Both the position numbers and the translations under genes were made by a program. From assembly GCA_958510825.1 (NCBI GenBank), contig OY294047.1, positions 47,103,365 through 47,167,364 of the forward strand: a stretch of DNA of 64,000 bases, given 5' to 3'. The DNA comes from Brachypterus glaber. Lineage: Eukaryota; Arthropoda; Insecta; Coleoptera; Kateretidae. Below the pieces are notes generated by a model, which had not been told where the DNA came from, searched no databases, and saw only the letters and a list, made by a program, of their open reading frames with translations. Of this stretch, positions 33,395 through 44,559 are shown one piece after another; within the stretch, counting starts at the first letter, position 1, and every line of letters begins with the position of its first letter.

Positions 33395-34284
33395 ACGACC
33401 CCCTATGAAAATGACATTTCCCCTACTCTCTTGTTCTTTGGAAAACGCCTTATATCACCCTTGTTTGATATTTTCATATCACCCTAGTTTGATATATATG
33501 TATGTAGATTTCCCTAATTTTGTTTAGATATTTACGTTGTAAATTCTTCGAATTTGACTCACTTCGTTTTATATGCCATTTTCCACCTTTCATTACAGAC
33601 TTTTTTTATGTCTTTTATGTTTTTCAGTCCAAATATTTCTGTTTTTCATGTCAAAAATAAAAACTATAGTTATAACCTTACTATTTTGACCCGGTCAATA
33701 TAACTTAATATGTTTTAATAATGTCTAGATTTTATAAAAATTACTTAATTTGTGATTTAGTTACCTTACATTTTATAAAAAAAGCATCAATATTTCCTCA
33801 TCAAATGTAAAACATTGTAGAATTTTAGTCTTATATGGTAGCATATCCACAAAAATTAAATTTAATTAGTAAACTGTAAAAGTTTCCTTGATTTAAAAGA
33901 TGCTTGCGGTTAGGCAACCCATTAAACATTGTTGAGCTTCCATAATATGTTGTATTAAATATAAAACCATGAAAACTAAATGTAAATAAAAAACATATTT
34001 CCTGTTGACATACATATATAAATTTGTATGCTATTTTGTGTTTTGCTTTTCTCAAAAATTCTCGGAATAAGTAATACAAATTAGAAAATATTAAATAAAG
34101 AATTCTTAAAGTTTAAACTTTATATTTGTTTAAAATCGTTGGGGAAATAGTGTACATAACTCGTTGGAAAGTGTATTTCTTACACTCGTGGGGTTTCCTC
34201 ACTCGCCTAACGGCTGGGTTCGTAAACCTTCCCACTCGCGTGAAATATGTCTATTTCCACACTAGTTATGTAATATACTATAGT
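33395..34284 (+). repeat. 0.9-kb dispersed repeat ending in a hairpin (copy 2)
   Basis: Partner of 27395-28318. The hairpin part, 34138-34283, has TAGTGTACATAACT...AGTTATGTAATATACTA arms and a core CACTCGTGGGG...CACTCGCG. Short frames inside both copies are not conserved as protein. Confidence 0.75.
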
Positions 34285-34544
34285 GTACTAATAAAAAAAA
34301 ATTGGAAAAACATTTAGGGGCAGAAAAAAATGTTTTAAATAATTAAGTTATAAAGCATAATTTCTAGTCGAAAAAGGATTAAATTACTTTTCTTCTCAAT
34401 AAAATTATATTAATGAGAATTTAAATTGGTTGTAGCATATTATTTTACAATATTAAAATTTTGTTAAACCTTTACAAACTGTAGCTTTCTAAAAACAGAG
34501 CATTTCAAAACTTTTGAATCAAAAGTGAATCTCGAAATTTTAAA
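34285..34544. other. AT-rich spacer
   Basis: No feature recognised. Confidence 0.3.
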
Positions 34545-34935
34545 TAAAAACACTGCTGCCAACAAAATAATACTTGCGGCCGTATAGTAAGCCTAGGCTC
34601 AAGCTCAAATCAAATTTTTTTCGAATAAACTTTTTTTTTAATGAAAAAAAAATAAAGAGTTATTTTTTTTTAAATATCAAAAATTGCTTTTTTAAAAAAC
34701 TAAAAAGAAATTGAAAAATTTTTTTGAGAAAAATAGTTTTTACCCCCTTACCCCACTCTGATTTTTACCAAAAACAAGCCTAGGCTAAAGCTTGGAATAA
34801 GGAGACTATGGTGCAAATTTTAGCTCAAACCATTCTCGAGTTTTTTTGGTCACAAATTTTCAAGAAGCCACAGACAGATTTTTTTACAGAGCTCGTGTTT
34901 TTTTTTTGTATATAAAAGGTCAAAAACCGCTTTTA
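34545..34935 (-). repeat. dispersed repeat, copy 2 (inverted)
   Basis: Inverted relative of 24630-25065: CTGCTGCCAACAAAATAATA at 34554, TTACCCCCTTACCCCACT near 34740 and CCACAGACAGATTTTTTTAC near 34868. Confidence 0.65.
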
Positions 34936-35174
34936 AGAGATTTATGTATAGATATATGAATAACAAGCTATAGCTTTCTAGAATAAACCTAAAACAGACT
35001 TTGATTTAAGCTACAGCAATCTATTTTCCTAGCAATATGCGTTTAAAAATACGATCGTTATTCAAAAACTAAAGTAACCGCAATTAATAGCCATGTGGAT
35101 AAATGTTCTAATTAAAAATTGACGTGCGATAGATTGAACAGTCTTAAAAAATGAGGTAATAAAATAGGAATATA

Positions 35175-35960
35175 CACGGTAAAAATAAATTACATTAAAT
35201 TACATAGTCCGTAAATGGTAATATGTTGCCATAGACCGGAATGGTAAAAATTACATAGTCCGTAATGGTAATGTTTTGCATAGACCGGAACGGTAAAAAT
35301 TACATAGTCCAGAATGGTAATATTTTGCATAGACTTGAAATTAAAAAAAAAATATTTACTACTTAGAAAATGTTTGTTCCAAATTACAAGTCTCTGTGTC
35401 AAAGCTTTTTTGAAATATCGTAGCGTAAAGTTCATTTGGTTTAATAAACCAAACGATTTGCACCCTTAATACGAGTATAAACTGCTTACATCTTTCTTTA
35501 AAGATCTATTGGTTGATAAAGATCGTAATTTATAATGAATGTAAATTTTAGGCCACAAATAAAGCATTTAAATATCGTACATAAATAATATTTACCTTTT
35601 TTTACACTTTTAACACTTTAACCTAGCAGCATGCGTCGCTATCTCTAACAATAACAATATTAAACGGTCCGTGTCATGATGCGACGCCTTCTTGGTTATT
35701 GTCAAAAGCGCACGCGCGTCTTAAAATAACATAGCCTGAAATTGTAAAATCATGTAAAAATATGTAAATAAATGTAAATATATATTTTTAAATTATTTTA
35801 CATTCTTTTACATTCTTTTACATTCTTTTACATTCTTTTACTTTCTTTTACATTCTTCTACATTATTTTACATTATTTTAGTCCAGAATAGTAAATTTAC
35901 TATTCCGTACTATGTAAATTCATGTATTTTTACATTATTTTACATGCAGTTTTTACAGTG
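35175..35960. mobile_element. 786-bp TA-flanked element with two tandem arrays
   Basis: Ends CACGGTAAAAATA and TTTTTACAGTG lie between TA dinucleotides. Near the left end about three units of roughly 55 bp contain ACATAGTCCGTAATGGTAAT and CATAGACCGGAA. Near the right end, 35806-35880 is a 10-bp array of TTCTTTTACA. A dyad in the middle (AACAATAAC...GGTTATTGT) flanks ATGCGTCG / ATGCGACG. Confidence 0.7.
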
Positions 35961-36225
35961 TAGGGCTTTTCTTTGTGAAACTACAATATATCTCAAATAA
36001 GAACACCTAAACATACAATAGTTTGCCCAACATGTACCTATTGTAGTGTACAGTTTACACAGTACAGTATTCGATCGTGGCGAATGTTATAACGCATAAT
36101 TCATGAACAGTCCAAAATTAAGCGCATTGTTCTAAACCTTGTTTTCGTTATTTAATAAATTTTCGTAACCAAAACATGTAAATTTGCTAATTTGAATAGT
36201 TCGCTATAATCAAGGGCGTATCCAG
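35961..36225. other. short spacer
   Basis: No feature recognised. Confidence 0.3.
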
Positions 36226-36262
36226 GGGGGCGGGGGGCCTTTTTAAGTTTTATTCCAAAAAC

Positions 36263-36265
36263 TAA

Positions 36266-36308
<43 letters not shown>
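36263..36308. repeat. (AAAT)n microsatellite
   Basis: Eleven uninterrupted AAAT/AATA units. Confidence 0.95.
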
Positions 36309-36396
36309 GGGCGCCAAAACAAGCAAATATGCAGGCCCTATTTTCGTGGACCATATATAGTCTATAGACTTTCAAATTCGAAAAAATGTTCGCCTA

Positions 36397-36823
36397 CACT
36401 CTAAAAATTGTTTTGTGAAATTACTAACAATATCGTTGGTTATTTAATGCCACCGATTTTGCTAGTTTACATATCAACTTTGTAATTTAACTAAACTGCG
36501 TTGTAATCTTGTAAATTCATAAAAATAATTTTTTTGTAATTTCACAACATTTACCTGTGATATTAGATAATAATTTGTGAAATTATTTTGCGTTTTTACA
36601 GTATTACAACACGTCTTTGTAATTTTAAATGTTTTTTTGTGAAAAGCTAAAACATTTGTATTTTTTTTATAAAATGTTTAAATATTTTCGCAAAATTTAT
36701 TAAATCCACAATAATATTGCGTTTTTATTAAACTAACTTTTGATTTTACAACATAACAATATAAAATCGCTGAAATAATGTTAGTATTTTTTTTTTGTAA
36801 AAATACCAACGTTTTTTTCAGTG
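36397..36823. mobile_element. 427-bp TA-flanked MITE, CACT(C/G)(T/A)AAAA ends
   Basis: Left end CACTCTAAAAATTG, right end GTTTTTTTCAGTG, with TA on each side. It interrupts the GGCGCT repeat between TTCGCC and TGGCGCTAGGG; rejoining the flanks restores the motif seen intact at 37230. Confidence 0.65.
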
Positions 36824-37385
36824 TATGGCGCTAGGGTTTTCTTATTGGTTTTTTATTTAAGCTTCCCCTGGGTGTTTGATGGTCGCCCAGAAAGATAAGG
36901 TCGCCAAAACCAGCAAATATACAGGCCCTTTTCCAAGTGGACCATATAAGCTACAGATCTTGAAATTCGTAAAAATTTTCGCATGCGGCGCTGGGGCTTT
37001 CTTACGTTTTGTTTTATTTAAGGTTACAAAACTTAAACGTAAAACTTGTAAAAATTTTCGCGTTCGGCGCTAAAGCTTTCTGTATTTAAGTAAAACTTTT
37101 AATTGGAACACTTTTAAAATTCAAATATACTATGAAATTTGAAAAAAAAATCGTCTGCTGCAGTATGAAATTTATAATTATACCACTGTTTTAAATTTTA
37201 GACCATTTGTATTTATATCACAATTGTAAGAAAAATTGCCTGCGGCGCTACGGCTTTCTTAAGTTTTATTTTAAATTTATGTTTTTAAAACATGAGATTT
37301 ACAACATTAGATTAAAACAAATATCAGAAATTAACAGAGTTCGTAAGAAATATCGCCTGCGGCGCTAACTTAGTTAATCAAGGGC

Positions 37386-37545
37386 TGACGATAATTTTTT
37401 TAGTCGTCATTTTTTTGTGCTTTTTATATTGTTTGTATTATAAAATAATATCTGTTTATTTTCTATACAATTATTCTTTTATATAACATATTTTAAAAAA
37501 TAATATTATTTTTTCTTCTACGGCCCAAGATTTATTATGTTTTTA
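37386..37545. other. short AT-rich spacer
   Basis: No feature recognised. Confidence 0.3.
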
Positions 37546-38440
37546 TTTAATAATAATAATAATAAAAATATTTATTGGATAAACCAAAGGGCTATCGACC
37601 GAGGTCTTTCTGCCCATAATTTACAATACATTGGTATTTACAATATTTTTAGTAATTAATACAATAAATTTTGTAAAAAAAGAAAAAAAAACTAATAATA
37701 ATGTTTATAAATAATGAAAAAATGTTCATTGAACTAAGGACTGATAAAGTGGTAGAGAAGGGTGTCGTCTCTTAGGATTGTTTGTGGGATTATCATAGTT
37801 TAGTACTGTTTGTATCTTATTCATATTATCGTTGTTATCACTGAATTTTTATCTTAGTCTTGAAAGTGTGTAACAAATTGGTTCTATACCAGTTTTTTCA
37901 TATAAAAGGTTGTTGGACGGATTGTGTAGTGGGTTCGTGGGGTTCCTCATTTTTGTAATCGCTCTTAAAGCTTTCGTCTCGGTGACTTTAATTGTGTTTA
38001 GAGTAGTACGCCTAAGGTTGCATGTGAGAGGGACACTGTACTCTAGGAGTGGTCTACATATTGATGCATAAATTGTGGAGGCTGTCGACGTACTAATGCC
38101 CTGATCTTTGTATGCGAGAGAACGAAAGTATTTGGCTCTCTGGATAGTTTTGTTTTTGATGTTCTGGTAGTGTGTATTTAAGTTGAGCTTGCTGTCCAGT
38201 TCTATTCCCAAATATTTAGCTGTGGGAGATGGATTTATAATGTGGCCATCAATGTTGATTGTTGGTGATGTGTTTTTGATTTTGTGGTGAAAGATTATGA
38301 ATTGTGTTTTTAAAGGATTTAATAGAATTCTCCATTTATTCATCCAGCTGACCGTGTGATTTGCGAGAGTTTGCAGTTTATTTATGGCCTTTTTGAGGGT
38401 ATTTGAGTGTGCCATAAGCCCTGTATCATCTTGTTTTTAT
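37546..38440 (-). mobile_element. 5'-truncated LINE with (ATT)n tail, minus strand
   Basis: On the minus strand the reverse-transcriptase remnant is followed by a UTR of about 250 bp and an (ATT)n tail at 37550-37566. A similar (ATT)n stretch lies at the truncated end (38440-38455), so the insertion may have used such a tract as its target. Confidence 0.7.
37849..38436 (-). CDS. LINE reverse transcriptase, C-terminal remnant
   Basis: Frame begins within the catalytic box: DDTGLMA precedes the first Met at 38415, so the Tyr-Ala of YADD and everything upstream are lost. It then carries KYLGIELDSKLNLNTH, the segment that follows the active site in jockey/I-type LINEs, and ends near RPLLEYSVPLTC...LYEKTGIEPI. 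About 193 residues without a stop. Not functional as an enzyme. Confidence 0.8.
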   Translation of the reverse strand, partial: KQDDTGLMAHSNTLKKAINKLQTLANHTVSWMNKWRILLNPLKTQFIIFHHKIKNTSPTINIDGHIINPSPTAKYLGIELDSKLNLNTHYQNIKNKTIQRAKYFRSLAYKDQGISTSTASTIYASICRPLLEYSVPLTCNLRRTTLNTIKVTETKALRAITKMRNPTNPLHNPSNNLLYEKTGIEPICYTLSRLR

Positions 38441-38622
38441 TTTATTATTATTATTATGAATATAGGTAGGAGTATAGATGGTCCTGCACTTTTGCATTTT
38501 ACAGTTTGAACATATTCTCTATCATGTTTAAAAATTCAGTACTTAATTTGGTTGGATAAAAAGTGTACGTCAGTGCAAGAAAGTGCAGTCCCAACGAACA
38601 AACTTATATATAAACTAGATGA
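38441..38622. other. short spacer
   Basis: No feature recognised beyond the ATT run. Confidence 0.3.
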
Positions 38623-39293
38623 AACGTTGCAAGCACCCTGTCAAAACATCGGCACTATTGTACACTAGAGCCATCTAGTTTGCAAATTTCAAACTAGGTG
38701 TTTTGTTTGATTTTAAATTCTGTATCTTGAATACATTATATTCTAGCAAAAAAGTGTATATAACATTTTTTATAGGGCTTAAAAAGAGCATTTATTTAAA
38801 ATATAATTTTTTGAAATCGGGTTATAAATATGTGAGATATGCTAAAAAAACCTTTTACTGCTTTAAACGCCAATATCTCGAAAACAATGCGTTTTAGGAA
38901 AACGTTGTTTATAACATTTTTTGACCAATTTAAAATTATCTTTTATATAAGTGCTAAATTATTCAAATACAATAATAATTGCCCTAATTATAAACAAAAA
39001 ACGCTAAAAATAGGAGTTTTACCCTATTTTTACCCCCTTACCCCCAATCGTTTACCCCCAAAATCTAATTAGCTCTTCGGAATACGATAAGAAACAATAT
39101 GCAAAAAACCGCAAGTCGATATCTCATGTAGAAATGGAGTTAGAGAGTTTACACCCAGACAGACAGACGGACGGACGCAAAATTTTTTTTTACCGATTTC
39201 GACTCAGAATGGTCTAAAACGTCGAGAAATGTGAAAAAAATGTGATCATTTTGACTTTTCGGCGAAGATTTCAATACATCGGCACAATTAGTG
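38623..39293 (+). repeat. 0.67-kb dispersed repeat, copy 3 (uninterrupted)
   Basis: Best complete copy: AGATGAAACGTTGCAAGCAC to CGGCGAAGATTTCAATAC. It carries an 82-83 residue frame (from ATGCTAAAAAAACC at 38839) that is also open in the copy at 32469-32720, but the protein resembles nothing known. Confidence 0.8.
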
Positions 39294-39294
39294 C

Positions 39295-39447
39295 TATTTT
39301 GTGCTTTGCTTTTCTCAAAAATTCTTGAAATAAATAATAAAAATTAGAAAATATTAAATTAAGAAACTTTATATTTTTTCGGAATCGTAGAAAAAATATA
39401 GTAAGTAAAGTCACTTTCCACACTAGTTATGTAATATACTATTAAAA
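39295..39447 (+). repeat. 3' fragment of the 27395/33395 repeat family
   Basis: TTGCTTTTCTCAAAAATTCT through CCACACTAGTTATGTAATAT matches the ends of those copies, with most of the terminal hairpin deleted. Confidence 0.7.
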
Positions 39448-39755
39448 ATGTACTTGCATAATTCAAAATAATTATAAAAATATTTAAAATCTTGTAAAGA
39501 CAGTCGGCAGACAAAAAAAGCAATAAATGTTTCCTCCAAAGAATATTTTTTTTATTAAAAAATATAATTTATTTGAACAGACTTTCGCCTTTCTGAAATT
39601 GAATATTAATTAGACAGCTTTTTTCTACATTCGCAAAGAACATCTTTCCTTTAAAGGATATTTTATATTTCAAATATTTGATTTTTAAATCCTTTTAGAA
39701 TAAAATTACCTTAGAACAGAGATGATCATTCATAAAAAAACTACTGTTAAAGTTG
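39448..39755. other. no feature recognised
   Basis: AT-rich, no partner. Confidence 0.3.
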
Positions 39756-39955
39756 GTACAATATCTCATTACTATTCAAACCTGAGTTCGCATTAATATA
39801 ACTTTACCCTGCCCCATCTTCAAAAGATTATTTTTATCAAAATTTAACATCGAAGGCACTAAATTTTAATAGTAATAAAAAAATGTTCCTAAGATGGGGC
39901 AGGGTGGAGTTATGTTAATGCGCACTTAGAGCTGAATAGTCATGAGATATTGTAC
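39756..39955. repeat. 200-bp palindromic MITE
   Basis: GTACAATATCTCATTACTAT...ATAGTCATGAGATATTGTAC with inner blocks CCTGCCCCATCTT and AAGATGGGGCAGG. The arms are about 80 bp. Confidence 0.75.
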
Positions 39956-40093
39956 GAGCTATACAGATTATATATCTTTAAATATACCAACAAAAAAAAA
40001 TTGTTGAAATGTAACCGTTTAAAACTTTTTTACTACTAGCTTTGAAACTTACCATTAACTAGCTAGTTTTTAATTGAAAAAATAAATTTCATC

Positions 40094-40290
40094 ACCTAGG
40101 GCAATGTCTTCAGTGGGGGAAAAGTGGAACCCTCGGTACACGGCCCACATAGCAAATATTTTAAATATACGGGCGAATAAAGAGCATTCTCATATGCTTG
40201 CATATGACTCCAGTGAATGCCCATCTCTCAGCGAAGTTTGTGTTTATTCGCCCGAGACCGTTCAAGAGTGGTCAGTGATTTTTTAAGTAA
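40094..40290. repeat. GC-richer segment with a CGGGCGAATAAA dyad
   Basis: GGGCGAATAAAG at 40171 is answered by TGTTTATTCGCCC at 40241-40253. A 60-codon frame crosses the region but does not resemble a known protein. Composition stands out against the surroundings, as in the other GC-cored hairpins. Confidence 0.5.
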
Positions 40291-40319
40291 TATTTAAAAC
40301 TAAGGTAAATAAGGTAATC

Positions 40320-40455
40320 ATTTTTCGTTTCGTTTTTCAAAAAAAGATCTTTTTTTATTTTTTCTTTATATTTGGGAAAATGCAATATACCATTTACTGT
40401 GAACAATATATCATGGAATCCGTAGCATTACATATCTTCACGGCTTATTCTTAAT
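40320..40455 (+). repeat. dispersed repeat ending CTTCACGGCT (copy 2)
   Basis: GGGAAAATGCAATATACCAT...CATATCTTCACGGCT matches 18235-18380. Confidence 0.6.
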
Positions 40456-40954
40456 TACAAAAGATAATTTTGTTTGAAACAGACATAAAATTCCGAAAAC
40501 GTTCTTGTTTAATTTCCTTTATAATAATACCCATTTAAGATACGAGGGGGATACGTTCAAAACAATAACTTTACTTCGCTAAATAACATTTTTGGAATCA
40601 CTAATAAAAATTCTTCTTGGATATTTTCGAGAATACACTGAGAAAAAATCGTGTAATCTGTCTGTCTAAGACATGATGATGTCAAACGAAATTAATTAAA
40701 CTGCAGTAACAATAAATTATTTTAAATTTCAAATCACAGTGGTACCATGTATAGCGGACACTACACTGCCTATTGTAAGCATCACAGGTGGCATGTATAT
40801 GACGACTTTAGGGTTTCTTCAGTTTCACCAAGATCGATAGTTTCAGGAGAAGCCTACATACTTTTTTATGAACAAGAAGGTCATCACAATTTTGAAGAGT
40901 CACGATTTTAGTTTTAATAACAATTTTTTTGTTTTTATTTTTTTTTTCTGTTAT
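40456..40954. other. no feature recognised
   Basis: CACTGAGAAAAAATCGTG at 40636 resembles the ends of the CACTGTAAAA elements, but I find no matching partner end. Confidence 0.3.
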
Positions 40955-41624
40955 ATATCGTCATCTAAAGGCTCTAACGGTCTAACTCCAAAACGTCATA
41001 TTTTTCAGGAGACGTAAAAAACGATTTAAAACTTAATTATAGCAATTTAGAACTTTAAAACTAGCTTGTTCACAGGTAAAAATGTTTGAAATGTGTTAAT
41101 GTATTTAAAACTTTTCATTGTTATCTATTTTATATAAATTAGTTGAAAATTAAATTTTAACTACAGAATCTAAATTCACTAATGGTCTAACTCCAAGGAA
41201 AGATAAAGGAGGATACCTATCGTATTATATCGCGTAATATTATTACAAAAAAATTATATTTTTATATTTAATATATAATATTACTACTAGGTAGGCATAA
41301 TATATATACATTATTAATGGCAATAATTATAATTATCATCAAACAGTAAATTAACAAATATTTGAAACGGGATCCCCTGTTGTCGAGAAATAGTTTGACA
41401 TTAGTGACAGTTCTCATTTAATTGTTTTCTCACAATCATATGATGGAGTTAGACACTTAGCGACTTAAAATATTTACATCTTTGCATTTTTTGAGGCTGA
41501 TATTGGTTTAATGCAACTTTTTTTTTTGAAGTATGTTGGTAATTAGATAATGAAGCAAATTTGATAAAAATCTCATTTTTGAAAAATTTGGAGTTAGACA
41601 ACTAGAGCCTTTAGTGGACGATAT
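40955..41624. mobile_element. 670-bp inverted-repeat element, ATATCGTC ends
   Basis: ATATCGTCATCTAAAGGCTC and GTCTAACTCCAAA at the left return inverted at 41588-41624 (GAGCCTTTAGTGGACGATAT). Further TCTAACTCCA strings occur inside at 41184 and 41452. No coding frame and no certain target duplication. Confidence 0.7.
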
Positions 41625-42396
41625 TTATATTTTGTGTTATATTTTAATTTATTAAATTTTATATTTAAACCAATAAATAATAATTATGTAATATTATTAT
41701 TTTTAGGCGTTGATTAAATTAAAACTTTGTTACATTTAAAAAACATTTATCGGCTCAAAATTGATGTATTTTTTATTGATATTACGTACACGTTTAGTTT
41801 ATAACAGAATGTTAAATTTTAAGGTCAAAGCATTTAAAGTTAATCGTCCGCATTATACATAAGCTCTATAATAAAATTTATATTATAACTCGCCCTTATA
41901 CAACTCAACCTTGTCGGTTATATTTCAGCACTGAGAAGACACGATGTTTCCTAATGGTAAATTAATCTGTATGCAAATTAATCACTTTCCAGCCCTGCGA
42001 AGAAAATTAAATCACGCCAGTTGCAGGCACGCACGCCTTATAACGCTTTTGACGGAAAGAAGAGAGTGCGAATGATTCCTCCCTCTTTCGTCGGAGACTT
42101 TGTTTCGTGCGGAGAACTATAACATTCATAGCAATCCAAAAAACTGAAATCTCTGAAAAAAAGTCCTATACAGAAAGAAAAATATTTGAATATTAAATAA
42201 ACTTGGGAGTTAAAAAAATCCCAAATTTTTTGTAAATAAAATGGGCTATGTGCATAATATTTTTATTTTTTAAGTACATGCAAAAAGGTAGTAAAAAGCT
42301 CTATTAAAAAATGCAACAAAGTAAAAACCTGAAAAAATGTTAGTTGAAACCTTGTTGTTCTGATACGACGTTATAACAATTTTTTTTTAACTTTTA
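41625..42396. other. no gene; GC-richer patch 41985-42115
   Basis: The patch contains ATGCAAATTAA (octamer plus homeodomain-like core) at 41972 and a run with many CG dinucleotides (GGCACGCACGCC, TTTCGTCGGAG, TTTCGTGCGGAG). It may be a regulatory piece or the remains of an exon. No open frame supports a protein. Confidence 0.35.
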
Positions 42397-42524
42397 GGCC
42401 CGGTTGTACAAACCTGGTTTAACTTTGAGCGGAGTTCCTTTACCATGGAAACAATTGTTGCAACAATCTGTTCCATGACAGTTGAGCTAGGTTCAAATTT
42501 AAGTGAGGTTGGTACAACCGGGCC
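42397..42524. mobile_element. 128-bp PIF/Harbinger-type MITE, GGCCCGGTTG ends (copy 1)
   Basis: GGCCCGGTTGTACAAACC is inverted at the right end, with a TTA duplication at 42394-42396 and 42525-42527. Copy 2 is 48665-49176. Confidence 0.85.
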
Positions 42525-42661
42525 TTAATGAAACAGTTCTTTCCACTAAGCCATTGGGAGATGGTTGACAACTATTTTAAGTGGATCATATTTTTAGCGA
42601 TAACTTGATTGATACTGATCGTTGGACAAAAATTTCTACACAGTTATAAAGCCTTTTTAAT

Positions 42662-43015
42662 CTTCTACAAAAACGTATTTAACCATTTTTGTCGTAGGAA
42701 TGTTAGTGCGTTGTGACGTCAGAAGCTTGCCGAGATGGAAGGACAATTATAATTTAGCTTAGACGACGTTACAAATCTGCAAGTTCTGTGTCTCTAAAGT
42801 TAAAAAATAAAAACTTTCGCAAAAAAAAAATTAACCCACTTCTATGTGCCAATTTCACAGCAAACAATAACAAAATAATGAAAACACAATTGTTAGTAAT
42901 ACATTTAGGGAATAATGAAATTGGCACCGACTTAAGTATTTTTTATTTTTTACTTTTTAGAGACACAGAAGTCGGTTCATTTTTTTTTGCGAAAAGTTTT
43001 TATACACTATTCACT
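42662..43015 (+). repeat. repeat with a single GTGCCAATTTCACAG palindrome unit
   Basis: TTAGTGCGTTGTGACGTCAG, GAGATGGAAGGACAA and the palindrome TGCCAATTTCACAGC...GTGAAATTGGCACCG match 62362-63680, where the palindrome unit is present several times. The 102-codon frame from 42788 is contained in the repeat. Confidence 0.75.
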
Positions 43016-43785
43016 CAATTAAACATGTATTATGTCTTGTTAGCAATAATTACAATAGTTTTATTAACCGAATGTTTTCTCGTGGTATATAAATAATTGT
43101 TTATACCATTAATAATTTTATTATTTCTCGCTCTTACGGTTTCTCAGGGTTTTCTACCTTTTCCCTTTTTCATCCACAAGTTTAAAACGTATCCACAGTA
43201 TTAAATGCTTACACGATATTTCTCCAAGGTAGCAGCTCTCAGGAGACATTAGTTTAACCGTAACAGCCCTATATGTTTCCGCATATGTCATGCATGTCAA
43301 ATTAAAGTAGGCCGTTAGTTCCATCTGAATTATAGATAGAGGTGTCGGAGAATATTTGCAGGAATATCGCTGGCATATTGCAGGAATGTGTAACCTTTCG
43401 AGTGAAAAGGAGTTAGATAAAAATGTATAGATTTTTTTTCTACAAAACTATTTTTGTGTCCAGTGTGTCTTGGAATTTGAGGTATATTAACCTTTTAGAT
43501 ACATCTATTGACAGGAAACATAAACATTCGTCTGTCTTACACGCACATCTTTGTTTTAACAGAGACAACAATACCAGTTACTGGTAACTATTATTGTTCA
43601 GGCCTGAATATACCTACTATTTGTTTACAAACAAACCGAGATATTGGCGATACTTTATTTTAACGGTATGCGTATTCTAGAAAGAAGAGTTATTAGTTCG
43701 TTGGGTAGTACAAAAGAATGGTTCGTAATGTAATATAGTTTTGTATGTATTAAAAAAATGGTGTACTAAAAATAAACATAATTAT
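43016..43785. other. no gene recognised
   Basis: No partner in the window and no protein-like frame; 43320-43410 is less AT-rich than average. Confidence 0.35.
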
Positions 43786-43793
43786 ATTATAAG

Positions 43794-44277
43794 CACGGGT
43801 CAGATCTAAGTAGCTATTACCGGGGGCATGCAAAAATTAGTATTTAAAGAAAAAACTCTTTTTTCAAGTAAATAAACACTTTAAACTATTGTTCACCAGG
43901 CGGAATGTCATTTCGACGCTGTTAATACTGTGAGTCACTTGGTCATGGTCCATGACTCATGGATAAAGGCTTTAAAATGTTTTTTTTTTTGAAAAATGTT
44001 TCCCTTTTCAAAAAACGAATAATTAATTAAAAAACACAATATTTTTGTATTAACTATTTGTTTTTTTAAAAAGAGAAACAATTTTCAAAAAAAAATAATA
44101 AGTCCTTCTCCATGAGTCATGGACCATGACCAAGTGACTCGCTGAGTATCAACAGCGTCGACATGGCATTCCGCTTGCTGAACAATAGTTTAAAGTGTCT
44201 ATTTACTTGAAAAAAGAGTTTTTTTAAATACTAATTTTTGCATGCCCCCGGTAATAGCTACTTCGATCCAACCCGTG
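43794..44277. mobile_element. 484-bp hAT-like MITE with 8-bp target duplication
   Basis: ATTATAAG is present at 43786-43793 and 44278-44285. The element starts CACGGGTCAGATC and ends GATCCAACCCGTG; arms of about 190 bp include GCATGCAAAAATTAGTATTT and CATGGTCCATGACTCATGG. An 8-bp duplication with CA.GG termini is the hAT pattern. The central 100 bp are A/T runs. Confidence 0.88.
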
Positions 44278-44559
44278 ATTATAAGTATTGAGCAATATAA
44301 GTATTATATAAATGATATTAAATTCTAACAAAATCCTTTTTGCGTTAAATGTTGTATTCTTAAGCTATTTGCGGCGAATTTTGATTTATAATGACATTTT
44401 ATACTTTCTTTGACAAAACTGGATGTTTTATGCGATTTTACAAAAAGCGGCTTAAATATAAATGCATACTTTATTATGCAAGCGTATTTTTTAGAGAAAG
44501 AAAACATACTTATAACAGGGATTTTGGTAGAAGTTAAAAAATAGTAAACGCTATAGTAA

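Larger units (their letters stand above)
36226..37385 (+). repeat. degenerate GCGGCGCT...GGCTTTCTTA repeat region
   Basis: The motif (T/C)GCGGCGCT followed by (A/G)(C/G)GGCTTTCTTA recurs at about 36985, 37060, 37235 and 37358, each time after an ATTTTCGC-like lead, in units of 75-180 bp. GCAAATATGCAGGCCCT at 36324 recurs as GCAAATATACAGGCCCT at 36914. A MITE splits one unit at 36397-36823. Confidence 0.6.

Noticed and set aside
42788..43096. 102-codon frame with a hydrophobic C-terminus
   Set aside because: Most of it lies in the GTGCCAATTT palindrome repeat found again at 62.3-63.7 kb; the hydrophobic end comes from A/T-rich sequence.
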